Positions 1-7,376 of a stretch of DNA of 23,138 nt are shown here, one piece after another (positions within the stretch are counted from its first letter, which is position 1; every line of letters starts with the position of its first letter). This stretch comes from UBA11540 sp045531755 (lineage in GTDB: Bacteria; Bacillota; Clostridia; Oscillospirales; Ruminococcaceae), in contig JAZSEP010000018.1 of NCBI GenBank assembly GCA_045531755.1, forward strand, positions 1 through 23,138, written 5' to 3'. The notes under the pieces were generated by a model. It searched no databases. It was not told the DNA's origin and was given only the letters and a program-made list of their open reading frames with translations. Both the position numbers and the translations under genes were made by a program.

Positions 1-212
1 TATTTGGATTTGTTTTGTTCTTAGCGGGTTGCTTCTATGCACTGCGGATGGAGCAAGTGGCAGGATATTATACATGCAAAGAATGCGGACACCGATATGC
101 ACCGACATATAGAGCCGTTGCTATGGCTCCGCACATGGGCAAAACAAGATATATGCGTTGCCCTCAATGCGAAAAAAAGTCCTGGCAGAAAAAAGTGTTA
201 AGCAAGGATTAA
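1..212 (+). CDS. C-terminal part of a zinc-ribbon membrane protein (5' end outside window)
   Basis: The reading frame is open to the left edge, so the gene starts upstream of the window. The visible part begins with a hydrophobic stretch (FVLFLAGCFYAL), probably the end of a membrane segment. It continues into a treble-clef or zinc-ribbon-like module with CKECGH and CPQCEKK, giving two CxxC pairs about 27 residues apart. The basic C-terminus is KKSWQKKVLSKD. Small Clostridia proteins with this CxxCG...RYMxCPxCxKKSWQ tail are familiar as uncharacterised proteins. No enzymatic function can be assigned. An in-frame TTG at 15 is available but is unlikely to be the start, because the hydrophobic segment continues upstream of it. 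Confidence 0.7.
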   Translation, partial: FGFVLFLAGCFYALRMEQVAGYYTCKECGHRYAPTYRAVAMAPHMGKTRYMRCPQCEKKSWQKKVLSKD

Positions 213-332
213 ACCAATTCCAATTTATCGAATAGATAATCTTTTTTGAAAAAATAATAAAAATCGTAAATTTTAGCTCTTTTTTCAAAAAATAAAGTTG
301 GCATCTAAATGCTTCGGAACAGCCGGAAAAAT

Positions 333-367
333 CACCTCGTCGTATCTCGACGGGGTGTATTTTTTTG
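333..367 (+). terminator. Rho-independent terminator
   Basis: CACCTCGTCG pairs with CGACGGGGTG (one G-T type mismatch) around a 5-base loop, followed by TATTTTTTT. It lies 120 bases downstream of the zinc-ribbon gene and upstream of the transporter promoter. Confidence 0.7.
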
Positions 368-405
368 TGGGTTTTTTCGGGCATAATAATCCTATATCTT
401 CCGTC

Positions 406-434
406 TTGTTTTTTTCGGGGGTCGCTTGTATAAT
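406..434 (+). promoter_or_regulatory. Sigma-A-type promoter of the ArsB/NhaD-like transporter
   Basis: TTGTTT (406-411) and TATAAT (429-434) are separated by 17 bp, with TG directly before the -10. Transcription would start near 441, about 30 bases before the transporter start codon at 473. Confidence 0.75.
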
Positions 435-472
435 ATAATCAGCAAATGTCGAAAAATGGGAGGACTGTTACT

Positions 473-1783
473 ATGGGAATGCTGCCTGCAATTATTATCT
501 TTGCCGTAACGTACGTTTTGATGCTTGCCTTTGGAAAGTTCAGACCGTGGATTGCGCTCGCCTCGGGCGTGGTGTTCGTCGCGCTTGGGATGCTTCCGAT
601 TGGCGACGTTTTGGGTGAGCTTGACTTCAATGTTCTGTTGATGATAGCAGGTACGATGGGACTCGTTTCCCTCTTCATCGAAAGCCGTATGCCAGCTCTT
701 CTTGCCGATCTCGTTATGGAAAAGGTTCCCAACGTGCAGATGGCGGCTGTGGCGCTTTCGCTGTTTGCCGGCATCATTTCGGCTTTCGTGGACAACGTCG
801 CTACTGTGCTTATGGTCGCTCCCGTTGCTCTTGAAATCTGCAAAAAACTGAAAACCAACCCCGTTCCGTTCATCATAGGAATCGCGGTATCCTCGAACCT
901 TCAGGGCGCGGCGACGCTTGTCGGCGACACGACGGCGATTATGCTCGGCTCGGCTTTGGATATGAGCTTTCTCGACTTCTTCTGGTATCAGGGAAAGCCG
1001 TCTATCTTCTTTGCGGTTGAGCTTGGCGCGGTTTTGGCGGCCCTCATCCTTGCTTTTATCTTCAGAAAGGACAAGGCTCGCATTGAAAAAACGGGCGAGC
1101 GCACGGTTGTCACGGACTACGTTCCCACCATACTTCTTGTGGGTGTAGTTGTTCTTCTTGCCTGTGCTTCCTTTGCTCCTGACAGCTGGAACCTTCCTGC
1201 AGAAATCAACGGCATCATCTGTTGCTGTGTGCTTATAATCGGTCTTGTTTACAACCTTATCAAAAAGAAAACCGTCAAGGCGGTTGTCGCTCCGCTCAAG
1301 GACATTGACTTTGAAACCTTGGGTCTTCTCGTCGGCCTGTTTTTGATGATTGGTGCGATAAAGCACGAGGGCGTTATCGACGCGCTTGCAAACCTGCTGG
1401 CAGAGCTTGGCGGCGGAAACGTGTTCCTGCTGTATACCGTCATCGTTTGGGCGTCGGTGCTTATATCTGCATTTATCGACAATATTCCCTACGTTGCGAC
1501 AATGATTCCCGTTATCGCATCCCTCTCCGCTTCGCTCGGCGCAGGGCTTCAGGTTGACCCCTTGCTCGTGGCAACGCCCCTCTACTTCGGTCTTCTTTCG
1601 GGCGCGACACTCGGCGGAAACTGCACGCCTATCGGCGCCTCGGCAAACATCACGGGCATCGGAATACTGAGAAGAGCAGGCTACGAGGTCAAAAACAGCG
1701 ACTTCTTCAAAATCGGTATCCCATTCACCATAGCGGCGATAGTTCCTGCGTATATCTACGTCTGGCTTTTGTTCGGAGTATAA
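473..1783 (+). CDS. ArsB/NhaD-type ion transporter (SLC13 / IT superfamily)
   Basis: A polytopic membrane protein of 436 residues with about 11-12 hydrophobic segments. It has two pseudo-repeated signature loops, SAFVDNVATVLMVAP in the first half and SAFIDNIPYVATMIPVI in the second, as in the ArsB, NhaD and YbiR-like permeases of the ion transporter superfamily. GATLGGNCTPIGASAN near the C-terminus is the matching re-entrant-loop motif. The substrate could be an anion such as arsenite or a dicarboxylate, or Na+/H+ exchange; sequence alone does not decide. No arsR or arsA lies nearby, which argues weakly against an arsenic operon. An upstream in-frame ATG at 446 exists. I prefer ATG 473 because GGGAGG at 458-463 stands 9 bases before it, and 446 lies only about 6 bases after the predicted transcription start. 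Confidence 0.85.
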   Translation: MGMLPAIIIFAVTYVLMLAFGKFRPWIALASGVVFVALGMLPIGDVLGELDFNVLLMIAGTMGLVSLFIESRMPALLADLVMEKVPNVQMAAVALSLFAGIISAFVDNVATVLMVAPVALEICKKLKTNPVPFIIGIAVSSNLQGAATLVGDTTAIMLGSALDMSFLDFFWYQGKPSIFFAVELGAVLAALILAFIFRKDKARIEKTGERTVVTDYVPTILLVGVVVLLACASFAPDSWNLPAEINGIICCCVLIIGLVYNLIKKKTVKAVVAPLKDIDFETLGLLVGLFLMIGAIKHEGVIDALANLLAELGGGNVFLLYTVIVWASVLISAFIDNIPYVATMIPVIASLSASLGAGLQVDPLLVATPLYFGLLSGATLGGNCTPIGASANITGIGILRRAGYEVKNSDFFKIGIPFTIAAIVPAYIYVWLLFGV

Positions 1784-1789
1784 AATGCA

Positions 1790-1820
1790 AAGGATGCCTT
1801 GCAAAAGGCATCCTTTTTTG
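1790..1820 (+). terminator. Strong hairpin terminator between transporter and TIM-barrel gene
   Basis: A perfect 11-bp stem, AAGGATGCCTT with AAGGCATCCTT, closes a GCAA tetraloop (GNRA type) and is followed by six T. It begins 6 bases after the transporter stop codon. The Shine-Dalgarno sequence of the next gene starts only 14 bases after it ends. Confidence 0.9.
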
Positions 1821-1844
1821 TTACACTTATCCCGAGGTGGTTTT

Positions 1845-2699
1845 ATGTTAGTTTCTACCGAAATCGGTTCCTTTTCCAAGATAGTCGGAGAGCGCAGGGC
1901 GGTTGAGCTTGTCGCGAAGGCAGGGTTTGACGCCTGGGATTTTTCTATGTTCGATATGGCAAGGTGGGACTGGAGCCGCGGTTGCGTGCTCGACAACGGG
2001 CATCCGCTGAGGAGCCGTGAATATCTGAAGTTTTCGAGGGAGCTTGCGCACGTAGGCGGTGAGCTGGGAATCCACTGCAACCAATCCCACGCGCCCTTTC
2101 CCGTCTACCGTCCCGAGATTTACAGCTATATAAAACGCGCGATTGAATGCACTGCCGAGGCAGGCGGAAAAATCTGTGTTATTCATCCCGACAACCACGC
2201 GCCTGTCGAGAAAAACGCCGAGATGTATTTTGAGCTTCTGCCCTTTGCAAAGGAGCACGGGGTGAAGATTGCGACCGAGAATATGTGGAGCTGGAGCAAG
2301 GAGAGCGACTGTGCCTCTGCCGCCGCGTGCAGTCACCACGACGATTTTCTCGCGCACATTAAGGCGGTCGATGACCCCGATTTTGTGGCGTGCCTTGACA
2401 TCGGCCACGCCGAGATGAAGGGACTTGATACCACAGCCGAGGATATGATTTTCACCCTTGGAAAACACCTTCAGGCGCTTCACATCCACGACAATGACCT
2501 GCGGCACGACAGCCACGCTATCCCCTTCTCGATGCAGATTGATTTTGAAAAGGTCGTTTCCGCGCTCAAGAAAATCGGCTATTCGGGTTATCTCACCCTT
2601 GAAGCCAGCACCCATTGCGACGGTTGCTCATCGGAAGAAGTTCCCCAAAAGGTCAAGGAGCTTTTTGAAGCCGTTGACAAAATAAGAAATATGTTTTAA
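1845..2699 (+). CDS. Sugar phosphate isomerase/epimerase-like TIM barrel (AP endonuclease 2 superfamily)
   Basis: A soluble protein of 284 residues with the xylose-isomerase-like TIM-barrel pattern. Motifs in order are QSHAPFP (80-86), a metal-ligand glutamate in ATENMW (E145), CLDIGHAE (D185, H188), LHIHDND (H213, H215, D216) and LTLEAS (E253). The family (Pfam AP_endonuc_2) includes IolE, IolI, hydroxypyruvate isomerase and many uncharacterised sugar epimerases that use a divalent metal, and the exact substrate cannot be read from sequence. The frame is open upstream to 1785, but that extension runs through the terminator hairpin. ATG 1845 has GAGGTGG at 1834-1840 and is the likely start. 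There is almost no room for its own promoter downstream of the preceding terminator. Confidence 0.85.
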   Translation: MLVSTEIGSFSKIVGERRAVELVAKAGFDAWDFSMFDMARWDWSRGCVLDNGHPLRSREYLKFSRELAHVGGELGIHCNQSHAPFPVYRPEIYSYIKRAIECTAEAGGKICVIHPDNHAPVEKNAEMYFELLPFAKEHGVKIATENMWSWSKESDCASAAACSHHDDFLAHIKAVDDPDFVACLDIGHAEMKGLDTTAEDMIFTLGKHLQALHIHDNDLRHDSHAIPFSMQIDFEKVVSALKKIGYSGYLTLEASTHCDGCSSEEVPQKVKELFEAVDKIRNMF

Positions 2700-2702
2700 T
2701 TT

Positions 2703-2732
2703 CAGCCCCCGAAAAATCGGGGGCTGTTTTTT
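2703..2732 (+). terminator. Rho-independent terminator
   Basis: CAGCCCCCGA and TCGGGGGCTG form a perfect 10-bp GC-rich stem around AAAA, followed by TTTTTT. It ends the isomerase-like gene. The convergent PBP gene stops 5 bases away at 2737. The minus side of the hairpin lacks a clean T run. Confidence 0.9.
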
Positions 2733-2736
2733 CGTG

Positions 2737-4320
2737 TCAGTCATATTTTTCCATGAGGTAGAGGCGGTCGCACATGTTTTTAAAAACGGGTGCGGCATAT
2801 TTTGAACCGCTGTCCGCGCCCTCGTTGACGATGACTATGGCATATTTGGGATTTTCGGCAGGGTAAAAGCCCGAAAACCACGCGTCGACTATCTCGTTTC
2901 CCTCGCTGTCAAAGCGCCCCGTTTGTGCAGAGGCGGTTTTTCCGCCTGCGGAATTTTTATCGGGCTTTGCGCGTGTTCCGCTTCCCCTTTCCACGACGGA
3001 AATCATCATCTTTTGCAGCTTTTGCGCGGTGGAAACGCTCATTATCCTTTGCGGCGAAAGGTGCGCAGTTCGGCTTTGTATCGCCGTTCCGTCCGCGTTT
3101 GTACAGCCCTCCACAAGATACGGATAGCAAAGGCTGCCGTCGTTTGCGATGGCAGATATAACCGACGCTATCTGCACAGGTGTGGCAAGCAGTTTTCCCT
3201 GTCCGAAGCCCAAGTTTGCAAGCTCGGCAGGGTTTTTAAGGTCGTCGAGGGTGGGCAGATATCCGCAGGACGCGCTGTAGTTATCGGCAAGGACGGTGTA
3301 TTCCCCAAGTCCGAGTCTTTTTGCAAAGCCGACGAGGCGGTTTGCCGAGAGCTCGTTGGCAAGGTTAATAAAATATGTGTTGCAGGAAACCTCGAGCGCC
3401 TCGGTCATATTCAGCGTTTTGGGGAGCGAGTGGTTTTTGCAGGTGAAGACCTGTCCCGAAATATTCACCCAGCCTTTGCACTCGTGGGTGTAGCTCTCGT
3501 CTATGCCGTTTTCGAGCGCGAGGGCGGCGACGACGAGCTTAAAGGTTGAGCCGACCGAGTGGTCGCCAAAGGCTCGGTTTATAAAGGGCGAAAGCGGGTC
3601 GTCGAGAGAAGCGGCGACGTTATCGGGGTCGAAGTCGGGCAGGCTGACAGACGCGCGGACGGCGCCCGTCGCAACCTCGCAAATCACCACCGCACCGCTT
3701 GTGATGAGCTTTTGTGCCTCTTCCTCGGCTATCTGCTGAATGCGTTTGTCAATCGTGAGGACTATCCCCTCTTTTTTGTTGTAGCCGTCGCTGACGATTT
3801 CGGGCTGTACCGAGTCGAGCGAGCGCATCAGCCCATCCACAAAAAAGCGCACCCTGAGTTTGCCAGAGAGCCCTTCGAGGTAGTCGTTGTATGCCCTTTC
3901 GATGCCGTAGGCTCCGTTTTTGTCGCCGTCGAGGTGACCGATTATATGTGTAGCAAGGGTGTTTTCGTACCTTTTCACGCACTCGAGAAGGGTGAGCTTT
4001 CCCGAATAGACGGGGGTTTCGACGTCGGTGATATACGGTGTGCCCGAAAGGTCGCTTTTTCCCGTTGCGCCAAAGAGGGCAGAGTTTGCCTCGGGAGTTC
4101 CCTTTGATGCGATTTTGTAGGTTGTACCCCCGTTTACAAGGGGGTTGAGGTTTGCGTCGTATATCATACCGCGCGAGGTGTCGGCGGTGACGAGATAGGC
4201 GCTTTGGCGGTTATCGACCGCGCTTGTGCCTTCACCGTGGGTGAGCAGAAAGACGCGGAAAAACAGTGCGGTGCACACCACCGTGAAAAAGCAGGAAAGA
4301 AAGGCTATCTTCTTTTTCAT
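2737..4320 (-). CDS. Class B penicillin-binding protein (PbpA/SpoVD/FtsI-like transpeptidase)
   Basis: A protein of 527 residues. It has an N-terminal signal anchor (5-27) and an RGMIYD motif (50-55) typical of the start of class B PBP N-domains. A short linker and dimerisation-type region contains HIIGHLDGDKNGAYGIE (about 125-141). The transpeptidase domain runs from about 185 to the end, with SxxK = STFK (258-261, catalytic S258), SxN = SCN (312-314) and the third motif KTA (461-463, in GGKTASAQTG). KTG is more usual at that position. There is no PASTA domain, which separates it from typical SpoVD or Pbp2x. It crosslinks peptidoglycan outside the membrane, and a division, elongation or sporulation role is not decided. 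Its ATG shares one base with the stop of the upstream BofC-like gene (TGATG), so the two are translationally coupled. Confidence 0.9.
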   Translation of the reverse strand: MKKKIAFLSCFFTVVCTALFFRVFLLTHGEGTSAVDNRQSAYLVTADTSRGMIYDANLNPLVNGGTTYKIASKGTPEANSALFGATGKSDLSGTPYITDVETPVYSGKLTLLECVKRYENTLATHIIGHLDGDKNGAYGIERAYNDYLEGLSGKLRVRFFVDGLMRSLDSVQPEIVSDGYNKKEGIVLTIDKRIQQIAEEEAQKLITSGAVVICEVATGAVRASVSLPDFDPDNVAASLDDPLSPFINRAFGDHSVGSTFKLVVAALALENGIDESYTHECKGWVNISGQVFTCKNHSLPKTLNMTEALEVSCNTYFINLANELSANRLVGFAKRLGLGEYTVLADNYSASCGYLPTLDDLKNPAELANLGFGQGKLLATPVQIASVISAIANDGSLCYPYLVEGCTNADGTAIQSRTAHLSPQRIMSVSTAQKLQKMMISVVERGSGTRAKPDKNSAGGKTASAQTGRFDSEGNEIVDAWFSGFYPAENPKYAIVIVNEGADSGSKYAAPVFKNMCDRLYLMEKYD

Positions 4321-4655
4321 CAGCTCGTATAGTCCTCCACGCGAGCGCGAAGCTCGTCCTCCGTGAAAATCCGTATCCCGTTTTTCAGTAGCTTTTGGTC
4401 GTATTCGGGCAGGAGCGAAACGTTTATTTCATAGATTTTATAGATCGTCCCGTCCTCTTCAAAAACCGCAAGCTTCCCCTCAAACTCGCGCATTGTGTAC
4501 CGCACGCGGTCGGTGAGGACGGTTTTGGCAATCTCCTCGCTTGACTGTGGCTGTGAGGGGGTGTCGTCGGCTTTTTGCGAGAAGAAGGCGCCCATAAAAA
4601 CCGATACCGCCGTCAAAAGCGCCGCCGCGAAAACAGAAAGTTTTATCCTTTTCAA
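4320..4655 (-). CDS. BofC C-terminal-domain-like membrane-anchored protein
   Basis: A small protein of 111 residues when started at TTG 4655. One membrane segment (about 6-24) is followed by a short polar linker rich in S, Q and P. A compact extracellular domain follows with the signature MREFEGKLAVFEEDG, then YEINVSLLPEYDQKLLKNGI, and an RVEDYTS end. This resembles the domain called BofC C-terminal in Clostridia proteins; the resemblance is from memory. In Bacillus, BofC restrains SpoIVB signalling during sporulation, but carrying that role over here is inference. The frame stays open upstream to a TTG at 4727. TTG 4655 is preferred because AGGA lies 7 bases before it and it directly precedes the membrane segment. 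A possible weak promoter (TTGTCG, 17 bp, TAACTT) lies upstream on the minus strand. The gene is coupled to the PBP downstream. Confidence 0.65.
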   Translation of the reverse strand: MKRIKLSVFAAALLTAVSVFMGAFFSQKADDTPSQPQSSEEIAKTVLTDRVRYTMREFEGKLAVFEEDGTIYKIYEINVSLLPEYDQKLLKNGIRIFTEDELRARVEDYTS

Positions 4656-4716
4656 AGAATCATTCCTTTTGAAATCTTTTAAGTTATTATTTGCCAGAAG
4701 CGTCGACAATATTCGG

Positions 4717-4745
4717 TTGTTTTTCAAAACGAAATAGTGTAGAAT
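4717..4745 (+). promoter_or_regulatory. Promoter of malQ
   Basis: TTGTTT (4717-4722), a 17-bp spacer and TAGAAT (4740-4745), with TG directly before the -10. Predicted transcription starts about 30 bases before ATG 4781. The -35 hexamer and spacing match those of the transporter promoter at 406-434. Confidence 0.7.
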
Positions 4746-4780
4746 ATATCTTGAATGAATCGTTATATGGGGGTAGAACT

Positions 4781-6277
4781 ATGAAACGTCGTTCTTCAGG
4801 AGTATTAATGAACATTTCCTCGTTGCCGGGTCCGTTTTCGGTGGGCTCGTTTGGCAAGGAGGCAGAGGAGTTTGCAGAGCTGATTAAGGATATGGGTTTT
4901 TCAAAGTGGCAGGTGCTGCCGTTAGGTCCTATCGACCGTGAAAACTCTCCCTACACCGCTGACAGCGCTTTTGCAGGCAACCTTCTTTTCATCGACCCTC
5001 GTCAGCTTTTTGAGGACGGGCTTCTCACCGAGGACGAGGTCAAGGACTGTGAATATTCGGGGGGCTTCTGGGCTGCCGACTATGACTTTGCGCGCGAAAC
5101 CAAGTTAAAAGCCCTTGAGCTTGCCTTTTCGCGCATTACCGCTGACACAGGCGCAGAGCTTGACCGTTTTTGCGAGGAAAACCCGTGGGTGAACGACTAT
5201 GCCCTCTTCCTCGCGATAAAGGACGAAAACGACGGCGCGCCTTGGTGGGAATGGGGCGAATTGTCCGACTTTGCCGCCGCCAAAAAGCGCGAAAAGGATT
5301 TTAACACCCGTTTTTACAGCTTCTGTCAGTATATCTTCTTCACCCAATGGAAGAAGCTGAAGACCTTTGCCAACGAAAAGGGCATCGAGATTATCGGCGA
5401 TATGCCCATCTACGTTGCGCCCGACAGCTGTGACGTGTGGTCGGCAAGAGAGCAGTTCTGGATTGACGAAAAGACCCTTGCACCCATCAAGGTGGCAGGC
5501 TGTCCGCCCGATTATTTCTCCGAGGACGGTCAGCTTTGGGGCAACCCCATCTATAACTGGGAAAGGATGGAGGCGGACGGATTTTCGTGGTGGATAATGC
5601 GAATTGAGGCGTCGCTCAAGCTCTATGACACCGTTAGAATCGACCATTTTCGCGGTATGGCGTCCTATTGGGCAATTCCTGCAGACGCTAAATCCGCAAA
5701 AGAGGGCCGTTGGGAAAAGGGCCCCGGCAAAAAGCTGTTTGACGCGATTTCGAAGGTCATCGACTCGCCGTCTATCATCGCCGAGGACCTCGGCACCTTT
5801 GGCGAGGACGTTATCGAGCTTCTTGACTACACGAAGTTTCCGGGTATGAGGGTTATACAGTTTGCATTTGCCAACGAGGCCGACCGCGACTGCACCCATC
5901 TTCCGCACAACTATCCGAAAAACTGCCTTGCCTACGTCGGAACCCACGACAACAACACCCTTTTAGGCTGGCTGTGGGAGGCTTCGGACTATGAGCGCCG
6001 TTTTGCGCTTGACTACTGCGGATTCAAGGGCGACAACTGGGGCGAGGGCGGAAGATATGCGCCCGCCTGCCGAAGCATAATCGAAACGGTCTGGAAATCC
6101 CCTGCAAACACCGCGATAATTGCCGTTCAGGATATACTCGGCTTTGGTGCGGATGCGAGGATGAACGTCCCCGGAGTGCCCGACAAAAACTGGTGCTTCA
6201 GGGCGTCAAAGGAAGCGCTCGGCAACATCGACCGCGACTATTTCAAGCGCATCAACCGAGTTTTCGGCAGAGAATGA
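4781..6277 (+). CDS. malQ: 4-alpha-glucanotransferase (amylomaltase, GH77)
   Basis: A cytoplasmic protein of 498 residues, the usual size for a short bacterial amylomaltase. It moves alpha-1,4-glucan segments between maltooligosaccharides and releases glucose in maltose and glycogen metabolism. Family motifs seen are SSLPGPFSVGSFG near the N-terminus, MPIYVAPDSCDVW, GCPPDYFSEDGQLWGNPIYNW (250s-loop type), VRIDHFRG (nucleophile D288), IIAEDLG (acid/base E335) and GTHDNNT (transition-state D390). All three catalytic residues are present. The open frame begins at 4691, but ATG 4781 has a GGGGGT purine run 6-11 bases upstream, sits downstream of a clear promoter and begins the conserved domain. 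It stands alone, divergent from the bofC-like/PBP pair. Confidence 0.95.
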   Translation: MKRRSSGVLMNISSLPGPFSVGSFGKEAEEFAELIKDMGFSKWQVLPLGPIDRENSPYTADSAFAGNLLFIDPRQLFEDGLLTEDEVKDCEYSGGFWAADYDFARETKLKALELAFSRITADTGAELDRFCEENPWVNDYALFLAIKDENDGAPWWEWGELSDFAAAKKREKDFNTRFYSFCQYIFFTQWKKLKTFANEKGIEIIGDMPIYVAPDSCDVWSAREQFWIDEKTLAPIKVAGCPPDYFSEDGQLWGNPIYNWERMEADGFSWWIMRIEASLKLYDTVRIDHFRGMASYWAIPADAKSAKEGRWEKGPGKKLFDAISKVIDSPSIIAEDLGTFGEDVIELLDYTKFPGMRVIQFAFANEADRDCTHLPHNYPKNCLAYVGTHDNNTLLGWLWEASDYERRFALDYCGFKGDNWGEGGRYAPACRSIIETVWKSPANTAIIAVQDILGFGADARMNVPGVPDKNWCFRASKEALGNIDRDYFKRINRVFGRE

Positions 6278-6293
6278 CAACCCGACTAAAAGC

Positions 6294-6328
6294 AAAAAGC
6301 TGATTAGGTTTTTCCTAATCAGCTTTTA
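6294..6328. terminator. Bidirectional terminator between malQ and nahK-like gene
   Basis: A long stem (AAAAGCTGATTAGG pairing with CCTAATCAGCTTTT around TTTTT) is flanked by A and T runs that make it work in both directions. The stop codon and last codons of the minus-strand kinase gene (6315 onwards) are written inside the right arm of the stem. Confidence 0.85.
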
Positions 6329-7376
6329 TTAGTTTTTTCATTTTATCAAGGTTTCTTTCTATGTCCTCTGCCAGTGCCAGCTGACATCTTGCGCGGTCGA
6401 GGTTTTGTCCCTCGCGGTGAATTCTGAAGTAGGTGTCGCCGTTTATATAGTCGGTGAGAAACCTGCATCCGCACTCGTAGGTCATAAGCCACGCCGAAAA
6501 GGGCAACAGCTCAAGTTCTCTTTTGGTGAGGGTTTGGCGCGTCTGGGAAAGAAAGCCTTTTGCAAAGCCTTCAAACCTTTCAAGGTCTATTTTGACGAGA
6601 GAAAGGTCGGTTTCGTCCTCTTTTGCGGTTGCCGCGCCCGAGCGGACGGCGTCCCCGAAATCATACAGAGCCGAGCCGGGCATCACGGTATCCAAATCCA
6701 CCACACAGATTGCCTTTTTCGTGTGTCTGTCAAAGAGAACGTTATTTATCTTGGTGTCGTTGTGGGTGACGCGAAGCGGAATTTCTCCTCTTTCTATGCC
6801 GTCTATCACGACAGATGCCTTTCCCTCGTGCGAGAGAAAGAGGTCTATCTCCCTTTTCACGCCGTTTGCTCTGCCGACAGGGTCGTTTCGTACCGCTTGT
6901 TTGAGGTTTTCGACGCGTTTTTTCGTGTTGTGAAAATCCGCTATCGACTCGTACAGCTCACCTGCAGGAAAATCCGCGAGAAGCCGTTGAAAGCTTCCAA
7001 ACGCCCTGCCTGCCTCATAAAGCTCGCGCGGGTCGCGGCTCACCGTCACGGAATAGGTGTCGCGCACAAAGCGGTACACCCTCCACACCGAACCGTCCTC
7101 GGCTTTATAACAGAGGTTTCCGTCGGTCGCAGGAACCACCGTCAAGGTTTCGCGCTCGGGGTCGCCGTTTGTTTTCTCAAGCTTTTGCCTTAAAAACGCG
7201 GTGACCGCGTCGATGTTTTTCATCAGCCTGTCGGGGTCGGTGAAAACGTCGGTGTTTATCCTCTGGAGAATATACTGTCGATTTTTGTCGATGTAGGTCG
7301 TATTTATATGTCCGTCGCCGTGGGGCTCAAGGTCGGCGGTTATGCCAAACCGTTCAAAAACAGCCCTTGGGTTCAT
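6315..7376 (-). CDS. nahK: N-acetylhexosamine 1-kinase-like phosphotransferase (NahK/LnpB family)
   Basis: A protein of 353 residues of the APH/choline-kinase fold. The whole length resembles bifidobacterial NahK, about 359 residues, which phosphorylates GlcNAc and GalNAc at C1. Shared blocks, recalled rather than aligned, are GDGHINTTY (20-28), YILQRINT (35-42), WRVYRF (98-103), AFGSFQ (125-130), the catalytic loop RVTHNDTKINNVL (202-214, D207 as base) and the metal-binding VVDLDTVMPGS (225-235, D227 and D229). ECG.RFLTDYINGDTYF occurs near the C-terminus. Its ATG overlaps the stop of the upstream nucleotidyltransferase by four bases (ATGA), so the two enzymes are coupled. This supports a two-step path from free sugar to sugar-1-phosphate to NDP-sugar. 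Specificity for HexNAc rather than another hexose is inferred. Confidence 0.82.
   Translation of the reverse strand: MNPRAVFERFGITADLEPHGDGHINTTYIDKNRQYILQRINTDVFTDPDRLMKNIDAVTAFLRQKLEKTNGDPERETLTVVPATDGNLCYKAEDGSVWRVYRFVRDTYSVTVSRDPRELYEAGRAFGSFQRLLADFPAGELYESIADFHNTKKRVENLKQAVRNDPVGRANGVKREIDLFLSHEGKASVVIDGIERGEIPLRVTHNDTKINNVLFDRHTKKAICVVDLDTVMPGSALYDFGDAVRSGAATAKEDETDLSLVKIDLERFEGFAKGFLSQTRQTLTKRELELLPFSAWLMTYECGCRFLTDYINGDTYFRIHREGQNLDRARCQLALAEDIERNLDKMKKLIKAD

Noticed and set aside
242..292. 13-base inverted repeats TTTTTTGAAAAAA / TTTTTTCAAAAAA
   Set aside because: Both arms are A/T runs that arise easily in this AT-rich spacer. There is no GC stem and no linked gene that needs a site there.
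446..472. Upstream ATG start for the transporter
   Set aside because: It lies only about 6 bases from the predicted transcription start with no ribosome-binding site, whereas ATG 473 has GGGAGG.
392..2080. Long minus-strand open frame (562 codons) opposite the transporter
   Set aside because: It is antisense to a clearly conserved membrane protein, and its translation is low-complexity, rich in R, H and N, without domain character.
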